Program-made: the position numbers and the translations under genes
Notes under the pieces: generated by a model
Seen by the model: the letters and a program-made list of their open reading frames with translations, nothing else
Told to the model about the DNA's origin: nothing
Database searches by the model: none
Shown here: in pieces, positions 51,243 to 61,445 of the stretch
Position numbering within the stretch: position 1 is the first letter of the stretch
Layout of the letters: each line of letters begins with the position of its first letter
Source: Paenibacillus alvei DSM 29
Lineage (GTDB): Bacteria; Bacillota; Bacilli; Paenibacillales; Paenibacillaceae
NCBI RefSeq assembly: GCF_000293805.1
Contig: NZ_AMBZ01000014.1
Span: forward strand, 1-64,000
Reading direction: 5' to 3'
Length of the DNA stretch: 64,000 nucleotides

Positions 51243-54200
51243 ATGAGGAGAAAGGTTCGAAAGTTATTTATCCATGCAATATGTCTATTGATTGTAGCAT
51301 CTTCATTTCCTTTTGTAGGTGGAAAAATAGAAGCTCGTTCAACGGCTCCAATTCCTACCTTGAACGCGTATCAAAAAGATCGTCACGTCAAATTGGAATG
51401 GGCAGTAGAAATGGCTCCAGAGGATGTCATGACCCAAACGTCCTTTGAACCAGGTGATATAATCCCTGACTTACGTGGGGGCGGTAATACTCAATTAGGC
51501 AAGCAGTCCATTATCACTTCCAATGAGGCAGCATCAGGAAGCCGTTTTCTTCAAGTGATAGATACCGTAACGAAAAGTGAAGGGAATTTCTGGTGGTACC
51601 CAGAAACGAAATCCACGGTGAGCGGCAGTATATTTCCGGCTGTATCTTTTCCAAATGGCTCAGATCTGAGCGTTACATTCAGGGCCCGAAATTTAGGAGG
51701 ATCAGGTTGGACTCGTTTTGACTTCAGGGGAGAATGGCTTCAGAAAGGAATGCCGTTCCATGATAATAACGGACAAGCAATATATTTTGCAAACTCGGTG
51801 GACTTCACCAGTAACCCAAAGAGTTTTGCAGTCAGATTGGCTGATGGTTCAATGCCAAGTTTCAATAATGGGCAACTATTCGTGATCGTAACATCTCACA
51901 ATACGGACCATAACTATGGGGTTAAGTGGTACATGTGGGATGCAAATAATAAAAAAATGATAGAAGATCCGAATGGTACTGTTATATTTTCTACCAGCCG
52001 CCCAATAGATGGGAAAAGTTTTATACCGAACACAGATACTTTTAATGCCGGAGATAGTGTACTGCAGCTGCACCAGACCCCTACAGGTACATTTTCAGAT
52101 AGATACCTTCCGGCTGATGCCCAATGGCACACGTATAGTCTCAACACAAAATTGGATAGTGGCCTGTATAATTATGAGACTAATGGTATCCATCCTTTAA
52201 TCTTATGGGCTACTGACGGTATTTTTCAAATTGACGATGTTAAGTTTGGATATGCCACAGAAGTGGAGGTATATCGGGACGGTCAATCTGTTTATCGAGG
52301 ATTTCTTTCCGACTTTGAGGATACGAGCGCAGTAGATAATGCGGCACCAAACCCGGTGTCAAATGTGCAAGTGAAAATCGGTTCTGACCGTAAGCCGATC
52401 ATTACATGGGGGCCGGCAACGGATAACGGAACGACCTATAATTACACAATTAAAGGTATCTCTCGGAACGGGGAAACGCCGCTATCTACTCCAAAGTCTG
52501 TTACGGTATCTTCCGGAATAAAGGGCTATGCAGTAGCCGTTGATACTAATCCCAACACGATTCCGACCCAAATAAGTACAAACGCAACGAGCATAACAGC
52601 GGCACCGCAAAATCATAGTTTTTACGTTCATGTATCCACTGTAGACTATCAAGGAAATGTGTCGAGTGTTGCACATATTCAATATGAAGATAAGACAGCT
52701 CCGCAGCTTAATGTAAGTACAGATCATACTTATTGGAGCCAGGGGCCAGTCACTATTACAGCAACAGCAGCGGACTACGAAACAGGATTGAAGCATATTG
52801 AACTACCTGACGGACGAAAGATAACCGACGGCACTGCACAATTTGTGGCTACAGCCAATGGACAATATACATTTCGTGCAGAAGACAATGCAGGAAATGT
52901 AAAAGAGCAAACAATACAGGTGGGGAATATCGATAAACTAGCACCCACTATTACAATAACACCAGCTGTTCGACAGTGGGATTCAGTAGATATTGCAGCA
53001 GAGATACACTATTCGGATACACAATCCGGAGTCAACCCAAATACCCGCCAATATGCGGTTACGAACAGCCCAGCTGCCCCTAGTCAGTGGAAAATAGCTA
53101 CAGCTGACTTGCAGCATGTAACGCTGGCAGAGGAGGGGCAGTGGTATCTGCATGCGAAGGCAGCAGACCATGCAGGAAATGCGAAGCAAGTTGTTACTCA
53201 AGCGCTGCAGCTGCAGCATATGCCGAAAACACCAAACTTTCACGTAACTTCGGTAGAAGAGAATCTTGTTAGTTTAGAATGGGATCTGCCGGCAGGAAGT
53301 GCATTAACGGATGGTTATGAGTATGAGATCGAGAACATGACGACTGGACGCAGCTGGACGGTCGCGTATCCACAGCGTACTTTGATAGATCAAGATGTGA
53401 AGCCAGGTATGGTTTATGAATACCGTATGCTGGTAAAGAACCATGTCGGAAGCAGCGCATATACTGTACCTGTGTCGGCACTGACCTTACCGGCCGCAGT
53501 AAAAGGATTATCGGTAAGTCCAATTGGAAGAGAAGCCTTTGCAGGCAGTGTGAAGTTTGAGTCTTCTCTATCCGCCGATCAATATCATATTGCGGTGAGA
53601 GAGAACGATACAAAGCAGCTTGTATATGAGAGCACAGTAACGGATGCAACCTATCAACCCATCCAGAACCTGAAGCCGGGCGTAAATTATACAGTTACAG
53701 TAACGGCGGAGAATGGAAGTGGGCGAGGAGCTGCAGCAAGTGTTGGGTTCTTATCTCTTCCGGATGCACCGGGTCAATTTTCCGCAATCCAAATCAATAC
53801 GGATGGCATTCACTTGGGATGGACATCGGTAACGAGTGCAACATACTACGATTTGGAGAGAGATCAAAGCTTTATTTACGGAGGTGCCGACCTCTTTTAT
53901 AAGGATACCGGACTCCAGTCCGGCACTGAATATAATTACGGAGTATCTGCAAAAAACGATACGGGATATGGGATGAAGTCCGAGCTTGCGAATGTCATTA
54001 CACTTCCAGCACGGACAAGCGTTACGGCAACGACCTACGGTACTGACAGAATAACGCTGCAGTGGCCGAGCGTGAAAGGGGCAGCAAACTACGTTGTTGG
54101 AGTTGACGGACAAGAAGTTGGGACGGTAACTGCAGCAACTTACGGCACACTTCAGACTTATGAAATCACGGGGCTGAATCCAGGAGTGTCCTATCGCTTC

Positions 54201-55745
54201 AGCCTGCGGCCCGAGAATCGCAGCGGATCCGGAGAAGAGACGTATGTAGTCGCTTCTACACTTCCGGAATCAGTTGCTGAAGGAAGCGTAGAAGTTACAG
54301 ATATTACGGAGACAACGGCAGTTATGAAGTGGGATGCAGTACCAGGAGCGACAACATATCGTGTCAGTGTTGGATCTCGATTGTACGAGCTGTCGGATAC
54401 CCAATTGAACGTAAAGGGCTTGCAGGGAGGAACGAGTTATCAAGGCATCATCGAAGCTGGGAATGGATCCGGATACGGACCAGGAACGACAATATCGTTC
54501 CTGACGTTGCCGCCGGAGGTTGGGGAAATTACAGCAGATGAACAAGGAAGTGAGCTGCAGCTGTCATGGAAGCCGGCTCCTTCAGCCAAAGAATATATTG
54601 TTGAGCAAAATGGCCAAGTAGTAGGGAATGTGAGTGAGCCTGCTTGGAAGGCAAAAGATCTCTCCGCCGGAGAAACTTATCGATTCAGTGTTCGAGCAGT
54701 GAACGAAACGGGCGAAGGGGAGAAAACACCGTTCATCTGGCGCATGCTTCCGGATGGTATCGACGATCTAAAGGTTCGTGTCAGCGATATAACCGAGTAC
54801 AGCGCGAAATTGAGCTGGGAAGCTGCAGCTGGCGCAGATGGATATCGGGTGTATCGAGGGAAGAAACAGCTTCTACAGGTGACGGAAACGAGCGCGATTC
54901 TGGAAGGATTGGAAAGTACGAAAGACTATGAAGGATATACCGTAATTCCATACAATTCAACAGGCGAAGCAGCTGGAGCGAGTGTTGTTCCGAAATTCGA
55001 AACAATGCCTTCTGGAGATTTCAAGGTAGAAGTAAAGGCCAGCCAGCATGAATTGAAGTACAGCTTTTCACTTGACTCCGCAAGGGAAATGTTTGTAGTA
55101 AGCAAAAACGGCAAGGAGATCTATCGAGGAAACGATCGCGTTTACAGCCTTACAAAGCAGCCGAGCAGCACCGTAGTGAAGGTAGAGGTGTGGACAGAAA
55201 ACAGATCAGGCCAACGATCGAAAGGCCAGATCATAGAGGCACGAACATTGGATGAACCGAGTACAGGGGGATCTAGTTCTTCCGGAACAACAAGCAAGAA
55301 ACCAGATCCGATTATAGATTCAAAAAAAACTGAAGAAGCAAGCGACATCTCAGATAAGAAGGATGAAGAAAATGGCATTGCTGAGAAGGACATTGCTGAT
55401 ATAAAAGGGTTGTGGAACCAAGATCGGATTCGAGAGCTCATTAAGAGAGGCATCTTTAGCTTGAATGAGAAGGGAGAATTCGAAGCGTTGCGCGGAATGA
55501 CACGAGTTGAGTTTATGGCCGTTATTGTACGTGCAGCAGAGCTGGGAGGGAAAGAAGCTCCTCCAATGCTCTATAAGGATGTGAAGAAGGAAGCGTGGTA
55601 TTACCGGGAATTACAGATTGCTCATTCAAACGGCATCGTTAATGGATTCAACACCTTAGAATTCCGTCCTAATTCGGTAATAACTAGGGAGCAAGCCGCG
55701 AAGATGTTGGGGAATGTGGTGGAAAGAAAAAAGGTGTTAAGCTGA
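51243..55745 (+). CDS. Second large S-layer-anchored fibronectin III protein, C-terminus frameshifted, 1500 aa
   Basis: GGGGAGGAC before the ATG; signal peptide (VASSFPFVGGKIEA). The N-terminal about 330 residues form a beta-rich region with MTQTSFEPGDIIPDLRGGG, unlike the first protein. Then Ig-like, about nine fibronectin III domains and two SLH motifs. It leaves frame at an A6 run (55727-55732); with A7 the third SLH motif (55733-55915) is restored. Function as for its neighbour, 15 bp downstream in the same operon. Confidence 0.8.
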   Translation: MRRKVRKLFIHAICLLIVASSFPFVGGKIEARSTAPIPTLNAYQKDRHVKLEWAVEMAPEDVMTQTSFEPGDIIPDLRGGGNTQLGKQSIITSNEAASGSRFLQVIDTVTKSEGNFWWYPETKSTVSGSIFPAVSFPNGSDLSVTFRARNLGGSGWTRFDFRGEWLQKGMPFHDNNGQAIYFANSVDFTSNPKSFAVRLADGSMPSFNNGQLFVIVTSHNTDHNYGVKWYMWDANNKKMIEDPNGTVIFSTSRPIDGKSFIPNTDTFNAGDSVLQLHQTPTGTFSDRYLPADAQWHTYSLNTKLDSGLYNYETNGIHPLILWATDGIFQIDDVKFGYATEVEVYRDGQSVYRGFLSDFEDTSAVDNAAPNPVSNVQVKIGSDRKPIITWGPATDNGTTYNYTIKGISRNGETPLSTPKSVTVSSGIKGYAVAVDTNPNTIPTQISTNATSITAAPQNHSFYVHVSTVDYQGNVSSVAHIQYEDKTAPQLNVSTDHTYWSQGPVTITATAADYETGLKHIELPDGRKITDGTAQFVATANGQYTFRAEDNAGNVKEQTIQVGNIDKLAPTITITPAVRQWDSVDIAAEIHYSDTQSGVNPNTRQYAVTNSPAAPSQWKIATADLQHVTLAEEGQWYLHAKAADHAGNAKQVVTQALQLQHMPKTPNFHVTSVEENLVSLEWDLPAGSALTDGYEYEIENMTTGRSWTVAYPQRTLIDQDVKPGMVYEYRMLVKNHVGSSAYTVPVSALTLPAAVKGLSVSPIGREAFAGSVKFESSLSADQYHIAVRENDTKQLVYESTVTDATYQPIQNLKPGVNYTVTVTAENGSGRGAAASVGFLSLPDAPGQFSAIQINTDGIHLGWTSVTSATYYDLERDQSFIYGGADLFYKDTGLQSGTEYNYGVSAKNDTGYGMKSELANVITLPARTSVTATTYGTDRITLQWPSVKGAANYVVGVDGQEVGTVTAATYGTLQTYEITGLNPGVSYRFSLRPENRSGSGEETYVVASTLPESVAEGSVEVTDITETTAVMKWDAVPGATTYRVSVGSRLYELSDTQLNVKGLQGGTSYQGIIEAGNGSGYGPGTTISFLTLPPEVGEITADEQGSELQLSWKPAPSAKEYIVEQNGQVVGNVSEPAWKAKDLSAGETYRFSVRAVNETGEGEKTPFIWRMLPDGIDDLKVRVSDITEYSAKLSWEAAAGADGYRVYRGKKQLLQVTETSAILEGLESTKDYEGYTVIPYNSTGEAAGASVVPKFETMPSGDFKVEVKASQHELKYSFSLDSAREMFVVSKNGKEIYRGNDRVYSLTKQPSSTVVKVEVWTENRSGQRSKGQIIEARTLDEPSTGGSSSSGTTSKKPDPIIDSKKTEEASDISDKKDEENGIAEKDIADIKGLWNQDRIRELIKRGIFSLNEKGEFEALRGMTRVEFMAVIVRAAELGGKEAPPMLYKDVKKEAWYYRELQIAHSNGIVNGFNTLEFRPNSVITREQAAKMLGNVVERKKVLS
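53432..54828 (+). repeat. Near-identical block shared by the two surface-protein genes (copy 2)
   Basis: Copy of 48719-50115. Recent duplication or gene conversion; recombination between the copies would fuse the two genes in frame. Confidence 0.85.
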
Positions 55746-55915
55746 CATTCCGGGACAGGGAGAACATAGCAAATTGGGCATTGAAAGAGATACAAGCCTT
55801 AGCGGCCTCAAAGGTAATAGAGGGCTATCCAGATGGAACATTTCGACCGAAGCTAGGGGTTAATCGGGCGGAAGCAGCGGAACTGCTCTACAAAGCAATT
55901 AAAATAAGATCGTAG
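55733..55915 (+). pseudogene. Out-of-frame third SLH motif of the second surface protein
   Basis: Reads GVKLTFRDRENIANWALKEI...VIEGYPDGTFRPK...NRAEAAELLYKAIKI-stop, i.e. the expected end of an SLH anchor. It is +1 to the 51243 frame because of one missing A at 55727-55732. Confidence 0.8.
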
Positions 55916-55919
55916 AAAG

Positions 55920-55952
55920 TAGACGGTGGTCATAGTACCATCGTCTTTTTTT
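55920..55952 (+). terminator. Terminator of the transfer/surface operon
   Basis: AGACGGTGGT / ACCATCGTCT followed by T7. Confidence 0.8.
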
Positions 55953-56021
55953 GTTTCAAAAAAAAACAAAGAATTAAAAAGATAAACGCAACTGATTGAA
56001 GAGATTTGAGGGAAAAGGTGA

Positions 56022-56444
56022 GAACCGGCTACGCCGGTTCTTTTTTTCCGCCCCCGGCTGCGCCGGCAGCGGAAAGGTTTTCCGGCTCGTGAGGGAGAAG
56101 CGAGGCTTCTTTCTCCTGTCGATTTGTCCCTTCCAGTACCCGTACGCATCCGGCCCTCTCAGCTAAACATTCAGAACCTTGACTTGAATAGACGAAAAAT
56201 TATTTTGAGAACTTCACTCAAAATAATTTGTTCGACCCTTACGGGCAATCTATTCAACCCAAGAACCTGCATGTTCTTTACGCTGTGCCGGATACGTACA
56301 CTGGAAGTCCCATCTCTCCATACGAAAGAAGCTTGCCCGCGATTCACTTGGGCGAGCCTACAAACCTAAAACCTTTCCGCTCATCGCCGCTCGGGCTAGC
56401 CAGGAAAACGTTTCTGGAAAGGGGGGGAGGGGAGGTGTGGCACC
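56022..56444 (+). promoter_or_regulatory. Structured intergenic element E9 (long subfamily)
   Basis: Third close copy of the E6/E7 type, with terminator GAACCGG/CCGGTTC + T7 at 56022-56047. Small changes alter the pairing: TTGAATAGA here pairs over nine bases with TCTATTCAA, longer than in E6. It precedes the gene interrupted by the transposon. Confidence 0.7.
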
Positions 56445-56479
56445 AGTTGGGATGATCAAAATACAGGAGGAATAATGAC

Positions 56480-56728
56480 ATGATTTATCGTTACTATCGA
56501 AAGCCAACAACATTTCGTGCAGTGAACTGTGTACGGAGATTGATCGAGAATGGGCGCTTGAAACCAAGCGAAATCGTATCTATTAGAGGTTCATTCTCTA
56601 TTCAACGATGGTATCGACTGACCATCCGTACGAATACTGAACAGCTTCAATTTACAGGTTTTTCATGGTTTTATCACGGTTCAGGGCCACTAGGGCTTCA
56701 GCAGGTTTTGAGGTGGCTCCTTATTCCA
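56480..56728 (+). pseudogene. Hypothetical gene interrupted by the Tn3-family transposon
   Basis: Ribosome site AGGAGG at 56464. Codes for 83 residues (MIYRYYRKPTTFRAVNCVRR ... LQQVLRWLLIP), then runs into the inverted repeat and 25 codons of transposon DNA. Joined across to the flank of the other transposon copy (606 onward) it would end VYD-stop in frame. Small basic protein of unknown family; another gene preceded by an E element. Confidence 0.55.
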
Positions 56729-56766
56729 GGGGTACCGCCAACAAAACGCGGAAAACGTACGCTAAG
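56729..56766. repeat. Left terminal inverted repeat of the transposon
   Basis: GGGGTACCGCCAAC...CGTACGCTAAG, 38 bp, exact complement of 63414-63451. The inner end motif CGTACGCTAAG occurs again at 56797-56807, 41 bp further in; the right end has the mirror copy at 63373-63383. These may be extra transposase boxes. Confidence 0.95.
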
Positions 56767-56833
56767 CGAAAATTTATTCAAACAAGCCGGAAATTCCGTA
56801 CGCTAAGGAAATCCGGCTTGTTTTGTGCAAGCA

Positions 56834-57247
56834 TTAAGGGAGATCGACTTTTAACCCGAATTGCTTCTTTGCTTCCGCACTGGTAAGGAAATCTTCTTTA
56901 TTGACGGGAAGGTTATTCGCCAGCTCGTCCAAGGTTTCAACAATTCCTTGAATTTCATCCTCAATTTCCATGTTTGGGCGGCTATCTGCAAGCATTTTGA
57001 GAAAGCTGACAAATTGACCGCCGCCTCCTTGATCCGCCTCATAAAAGGCATCAATAACGTCGAATAATTCATCGGACAATAGATTTATCTCTTCGTCGGT
57101 GCATGACTCAAGAAAAGCCATTGTCTCACTCATATCCCTCGTTAATGCGTTGCAAATATCATTCGAGTCGTCCTGAAAACGTGGATCGGTGTAATGCAGA
57201 CGCTTTTTACGTTGAATCATCCATTTCACTTTTTCGTAGTCGAGCAT
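56834..57247 (-). CDS. Transposon passenger: hypothetical protein, 137 aa
   Basis: GAGGTG 8 bases before the ATG. Acidic helical protein (NALTRDMSETMAFLESCTDE; LFDVIDAFYEADQGGGGQFV). No known motif. It lies between the left end and tnpA, reading the same way as tnpA, 35 bp after its stop, so probably on the same transcript. Unknown role. Confidence 0.65.
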   Translation of the reverse strand: MLDYEKVKWMIQRKKRLHYTDPRFQDDSNDICNALTRDMSETMAFLESCTDEEINLLSDELFDVIDAFYEADQGGGGQFVSFLKMLADSRPNMEIEDEIQGIVETLDELANNLPVNKEDFLTSAEAKKQFGLKVDLP

Positions 57248-57282
57248 GATTTAATCACCTCACTTTTTCTCTGTAAAGCACC

Positions 57283-60252
57283 CTATTCTTCGGTCGAACC
57301 CTGTTTAAGAGGCCGTAATCCCTTTAGAGCTGCGATTTGTTTTAGATCAAATTTGTATTCGCCTAAGAAATTAATATGTTCCCAGCCAAGAGGGGAAATA
57401 TGCTTCAACAATTCTTCATTCAATTGCTTATGGCTCTTTCTATATTCCGTTGCCTGTGTCAAATAAACCGTATTCCATACACTGATTGCATTGATGAGGA
57501 TATTTAATGCACTGGCCCGTTGGAGCTGATCTTGCAGAGCGCGTTCACGCAGCTCGCCGTGTTTGCCAAAAAAGATCGCTCTGGCCAATGCGTTCATTGC
57601 CTCTCCTTTATTCAAACCCCGGTTGATCTTCCGCCGCAGCGCTTCGCTTGAAATGTAGTCCAGGATGAAAATGGTTTTTTCGATACGTCCCATTTCCCGG
57701 AGTGCGGTTGCTAAACGGTTTTGACGAGCATAAGATCCGAGTTTCCCCATGATCAGTGATGCCGAAACCGTCCCTTCCCGGATGGAGTGCGCGAGCCGTA
57801 ATACATCATCGTAATTCTCCTGAATGATCTTTGTATTAATTTGGCCACGCAGCAGCTTCTCCAGTTTCGGAAAATCGCTAGGCTTCCCGATAGTATACAG
57901 TTTGGAATCAGAAAGGTCGCGTAGCCGCGGCGCAAAGCGGAAGCCAAGAAGATGTGTCAGACCAAAGACTTGATCGGTATATCCGGCTGTATCCGTATAA
58001 TGTTCTTCGATGGACAAGTCCGTTTCATGATGGAGTAACCCGTCAATGACGTGCACCGCATCTCTGGCGTTTGTGTTGATCACTTTGGTATAGAAACTGG
58101 AGAATTGATCGCTGACGAATCGGTAAATCGTAGCGCCTTTTCCTGTACCGTAATGCGGATTCGCATCGGCATGAAGCGAGGCAACCCCGATCTGAACGCG
58201 CATCCCGTCTGATGAGGACGTTGTGCCATCGCCCCAATAAGAAGGAAGAGACAACTTATGGTGGTAATTGACAAGAACAGCTTGCGCTTTGTTCATGGCA
58301 TCTTCATAAAGTCGCCATTGGGCTGCGTTGGCCATCTGCCGGTATGAAATATCCGGAGTAGCTTCGGCCATTTTGGTCAAGCCAATATTCGTACCCATTG
58401 CCATAATTGTCGCCATGAGTACCTTTGTTTCTTCATCGTTCGGCGGTCGATTTGTTGAAGCGTGAATGAATTGCTCGTGAAATTTTGTCCAGTTCCCTAC
58501 CTCGATCAGCAGATCGGTCAGCTTAATGCGAGGAAGCAGCTCATACAAGGATACGCTGAAATCTCGCGCTTCTTCCGGCGTATCCTTTTCCAAGCGTTCG
58601 ATATGCAGCTTACCGTTCTCTACGTTTATGCCTTCGAGGTCATCCACATTTTTTGAAACCCATTCTAGCCTTTTGAGCAGCGATTCCGTACGTTCAGTCA
58701 AGTAATCGCTGCCCGACATACTCACTGCGAGTTTTGTAGCTCCGGGTTCAATTCGTGCCCAATTTTCTTTCGGAACCAGGTACTCATCGAAATCTTTATG
58801 CTGACGGCTTCCGACAATGGATACGTCACCGGAACGAACATAATTCCGAAGCTCCGTGAGAACAGCCATTTCATAATAATGCCGGTTGATTGTTCCATCA
58901 TCATCGTAAACGTGCTTCTGCCAGCGGTTCGAAACGAAGTTCAGCGGTGCGCCTTCCGGAACCTTTCGCTTTCCGGTTTCATTCATATCCCGGATGATAT
59001 CAACCGCCTTCATTAGCGGCTCTGCTGACTTGGTTGATCGAAATTCCAACGATTTTAACAGTGTTGGCGTATATTTCCGGAGCGCATAGAATTTCTTTTC
59101 CAGCAAGTCCAAATAGTCGTAATCGACGGGCCGTGCCAGCCGCTTGGCTTCCTCCACGGATGCGACGATTTGATCCCACGGCATGACAGCATCAAGCGCA
59201 ACAAACGGATCAGTGCCTTCGCTTCGGGCTTTGATCAGAGCCGCCCCAAGATCAGCAAAGTGAACCACTTTTTCGTTTATCGATTTTCCGTTTTGTTTTT
59301 GAAGTTCCTCTTGGGCTTTTCGTCCTTTAGACAGCAGTTGCATGACCTGCCGGTCGTGGATATCAAATGCCTGGTCGGTCAAGTCTTGGACAAGCTCAAT
59401 GAAATAGGCGACCAAAATAGCGTATTTCTTTGGATCATCGAATCGTCGAAAGGAATGTGGCTCATATCGCGCCCCAACTTTGGATAGCTGGCGTAGTCGA
59501 TTCGGATGAATGCCCTTTGTATCGATTTGTAAGCGTAAGTCCCTTACAAAATCAAGCTTTTCAATCACTTTGAGGAAAGCGTCAGGGGAGCTGCTTCCGG
59601 GCATTTCACGTAGCCAAGCGAGATATGTCTTGCTGCTTTCCGGCATAGGAGAAAGAATGCGATCCAATTTTTCAATCTGCTCCGGAGTGAGAGACGAAAT
59701 AAGCAGCTTGGATATTTTCTCCTCTGCACGCTGGCGGGCTTCCCATACCACACGCTCAATCGTTGTCATGCCGGGCAAAATGATTTTCTGTTTGCGCAGC
59801 TCCTCAATTGTCGTCCGGAGTAGATAATCAGCATTCCCGTTCTCTAACGCATATTTCAACATGATTTGGGAGATTGACCGGTATTCCCGAAGTGTAAAAT
59901 TCCGATAGCCGTATGCCTGGCGTATTTCCTCCATATGTTCCCGGCGAGTCGGCTCGCGCTGGGCGTACAGCGCGAAAACATCCGGCTCTACGCCAACCTG
60001 TTTAGCGATATAACTAAGCACCGACTCTGGAATCGGAATCATTTTGAGATCCGATAAAGACCATCCGGGGAAGCGTAGAACGGCCAATTGGACTGCAAAT
60101 CCCAGACGGTTGTGATCGCGCCTGTGGTTGTTAATGATGTCGAGGTCATGTTGAGAAAATGTGTAGTACGTGCCCAAATCCCAATCGCTGTCGGACGGGA
60201 TCTGCATGAACTCCTCTCGCTGCTCTGCCGTCAATAACTCTTTACCCCTCAT
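57283..60252 (-). CDS. tnpA: Tn3-family transposase
   Basis: 989 aa, full length for Tn3 TnpA (about 950-1000). N-terminal DUF4158-type region (LTAEQREEFMQIPSDSDWDL...YTFSQHDLDIINNHRR). Catalytic domain with TTSSSDGMRVQIG, EEHYTDTAGYTDQVFGLTHL and the typical end block ASALNILINAISVWNTVYL. It makes cointegrates by replicative transposition. Stop and neighbours intact, so likely active. Confidence 0.95.
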   Translation of the reverse strand: MRGKELLTAEQREEFMQIPSDSDWDLGTYYTFSQHDLDIINNHRRDHNRLGFAVQLAVLRFPGWSLSDLKMIPIPESVLSYIAKQVGVEPDVFALYAQREPTRREHMEEIRQAYGYRNFTLREYRSISQIMLKYALENGNADYLLRTTIEELRKQKIILPGMTTIERVVWEARQRAEEKISKLLISSLTPEQIEKLDRILSPMPESSKTYLAWLREMPGSSSPDAFLKVIEKLDFVRDLRLQIDTKGIHPNRLRQLSKVGARYEPHSFRRFDDPKKYAILVAYFIELVQDLTDQAFDIHDRQVMQLLSKGRKAQEELQKQNGKSINEKVVHFADLGAALIKARSEGTDPFVALDAVMPWDQIVASVEEAKRLARPVDYDYLDLLEKKFYALRKYTPTLLKSLEFRSTKSAEPLMKAVDIIRDMNETGKRKVPEGAPLNFVSNRWQKHVYDDDGTINRHYYEMAVLTELRNYVRSGDVSIVGSRQHKDFDEYLVPKENWARIEPGATKLAVSMSGSDYLTERTESLLKRLEWVSKNVDDLEGINVENGKLHIERLEKDTPEEARDFSVSLYELLPRIKLTDLLIEVGNWTKFHEQFIHASTNRPPNDEETKVLMATIMAMGTNIGLTKMAEATPDISYRQMANAAQWRLYEDAMNKAQAVLVNYHHKLSLPSYWGDGTTSSSDGMRVQIGVASLHADANPHYGTGKGATIYRFVSDQFSSFYTKVINTNARDAVHVIDGLLHHETDLSIEEHYTDTAGYTDQVFGLTHLLGFRFAPRLRDLSDSKLYTIGKPSDFPKLEKLLRGQINTKIIQENYDDVLRLAHSIREGTVSASLIMGKLGSYARQNRLATALREMGRIEKTIFILDYISSEALRRKINRGLNKGEAMNALARAIFFGKHGELRERALQDQLQRASALNILINAISVWNTVYLTQATEYRKSHKQLNEELLKHISPLGWEHINFLGEYKFDLKQIAALKGLRPLKQGSTEE

Positions 60253-60268
60253 CGAAAAACACCTTCCG

Positions 60269-61123
60269 TTATAAAAGTTCCATTTTGCGTTTCAGCTTGG
60301 CTTTATCCGGATTCGTGTAGAGCAGAGTCGTGTTGATATTGGAGTGACCAGCTTGATTTGCGACTTCATGAATGCTTAACCCTTTTTCAATTGCATTGGT
60401 ACAAAAGAAATGTCGTAGCTGATGCGGCGTAATTTTAGGGCTGTACTGCTGAAAGATGCGATTGACTACCGTTCGGTTCAGATTATCGTTTTTCTTGCTT
60501 ACGAATAAGAACTTGGAATTTTCCGCCACGCTGTACCGGATGCGATCCTTTAAGTAGTCGCGTAGAGCATTGATAATTTTGGTGTTCATAAGAACAGTTC
60601 TTTGCTTTTCGCCTTTTCCATTCCGGATGATGCACTCGCCGGTCTGCAAATTAAAGTCACTTAGCCAGATGGAAAGGGCTTCGGAAATACGCATTCCCGT
60701 ATAGGCGAGGAGCGTGACAATCGCATAATTTCGTTTGTTTTTGCTTTCAAGTACTTTTTGCACAAACTGTTTTACTTCCAACTCCGTAACCTGCGTGGGG
60801 GAAGTATATTCTGTCTGTACTTTGATCATATCCGTTTTCTGGATCACCACGTCGTTCTGGATGCCCGAGGAGATCAGAAAGTCATTATAGCTGCGTAGAC
60901 TGCTAAGTTTGTGATTGATGGTCTTGGCGTTATTCAACTTGATGTTCTTCAAGTAGCTCATGTAATCAAGCACGTTTTGCCGATACAGAGCCACACATTC
61001 TTGACCGAACGATTCTTCAAACCATTTGAAATATTGATTTATATTCAGAACATATCCTTTAATCGTGTTTTGGCTTTTTCCTTTCGCTTTAAGGTAGGCG
61101 GAAAACGCATCGATCCTGCTCAT
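60269..61123 (-). CDS. tnpI: TnpI-type tyrosine recombinase (cointegrate resolvase)
   Basis: 284 aa. N-terminal SAM-like core-binding domain (DAFSAYLKAKGKSQNTIKGY). Catalytic residues visible: AYTGMRISEAL (Arg), GKGEKQRTV (Lys), HQLRHFF (His, Arg), AGHSNINTTLLYTN (His/Tyr). It stands 16 bp before tnpA. Tn4430-type transposons use such a recombinase, rather than a serine resolvase, to resolve cointegrates at an adjacent site. Confidence 0.9.
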   Translation of the reverse strand: MSRIDAFSAYLKAKGKSQNTIKGYVLNINQYFKWFEESFGQECVALYRQNVLDYMSYLKNIKLNNAKTINHKLSSLRSYNDFLISSGIQNDVVIQKTDMIKVQTEYTSPTQVTELEVKQFVQKVLESKNKRNYAIVTLLAYTGMRISEALSIWLSDFNLQTGECIIRNGKGEKQRTVLMNTKIINALRDYLKDRIRYSVAENSKFLFVSKKNDNLNRTVVNRIFQQYSPKITPHQLRHFFCTNAIEKGLSIHEVANQAGHSNINTTLLYTNPDKAKLKRKMELL

Positions 61124-61225
61124 GCTTCATAACTACCCACTTGCTCGATTGTCTTTATTGCTTTAACGTATTGGGATTTTATTCCTGTTACCATAATCAA
61201 AACATCCCCTCATCGTTATCCGAAT

Positions 61226-61336
61226 AAATTGTGTTGCATAAGAAATCATAGCAATTTCTATAAATTGTGTTGCATAGGATATCCTGATTGTACCATCTAC
61301 TAGACTCGTATACAACACAATTTATATTGTGTTGTA
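61226..61336. promoter_or_regulatory. Internal recombination site for TnpI (IRS)
   Basis: Core palindrome TACAACACAA-TTTATA-TTGTGTTGTA (61311-61336). Two direct copies of AAATTGTGTTGCATA at 61226-61240 and 61262-61276 (36 bp apart) contain the same TTGTGTTG box. This matches the Tn4430 plan of a core inverted pair plus two accessory repeats upstream of tnpI. A further TATTGTGTTATAAT at 61387-61400 overlaps a -10-like TATAAT before the antitoxin gene, so TnpI may also affect that promoter. Confidence 0.85.
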
Positions 61337-61445
61337 GTCGATCCAGCGCCTGTAAAAAATTTGATTTTGAAGTGTATGGTCCTGTATATTGTGTTATAAT
61401 AAAAGTATGAATTCAGAATACTGAATGATGAAAGGATGAACCGGG

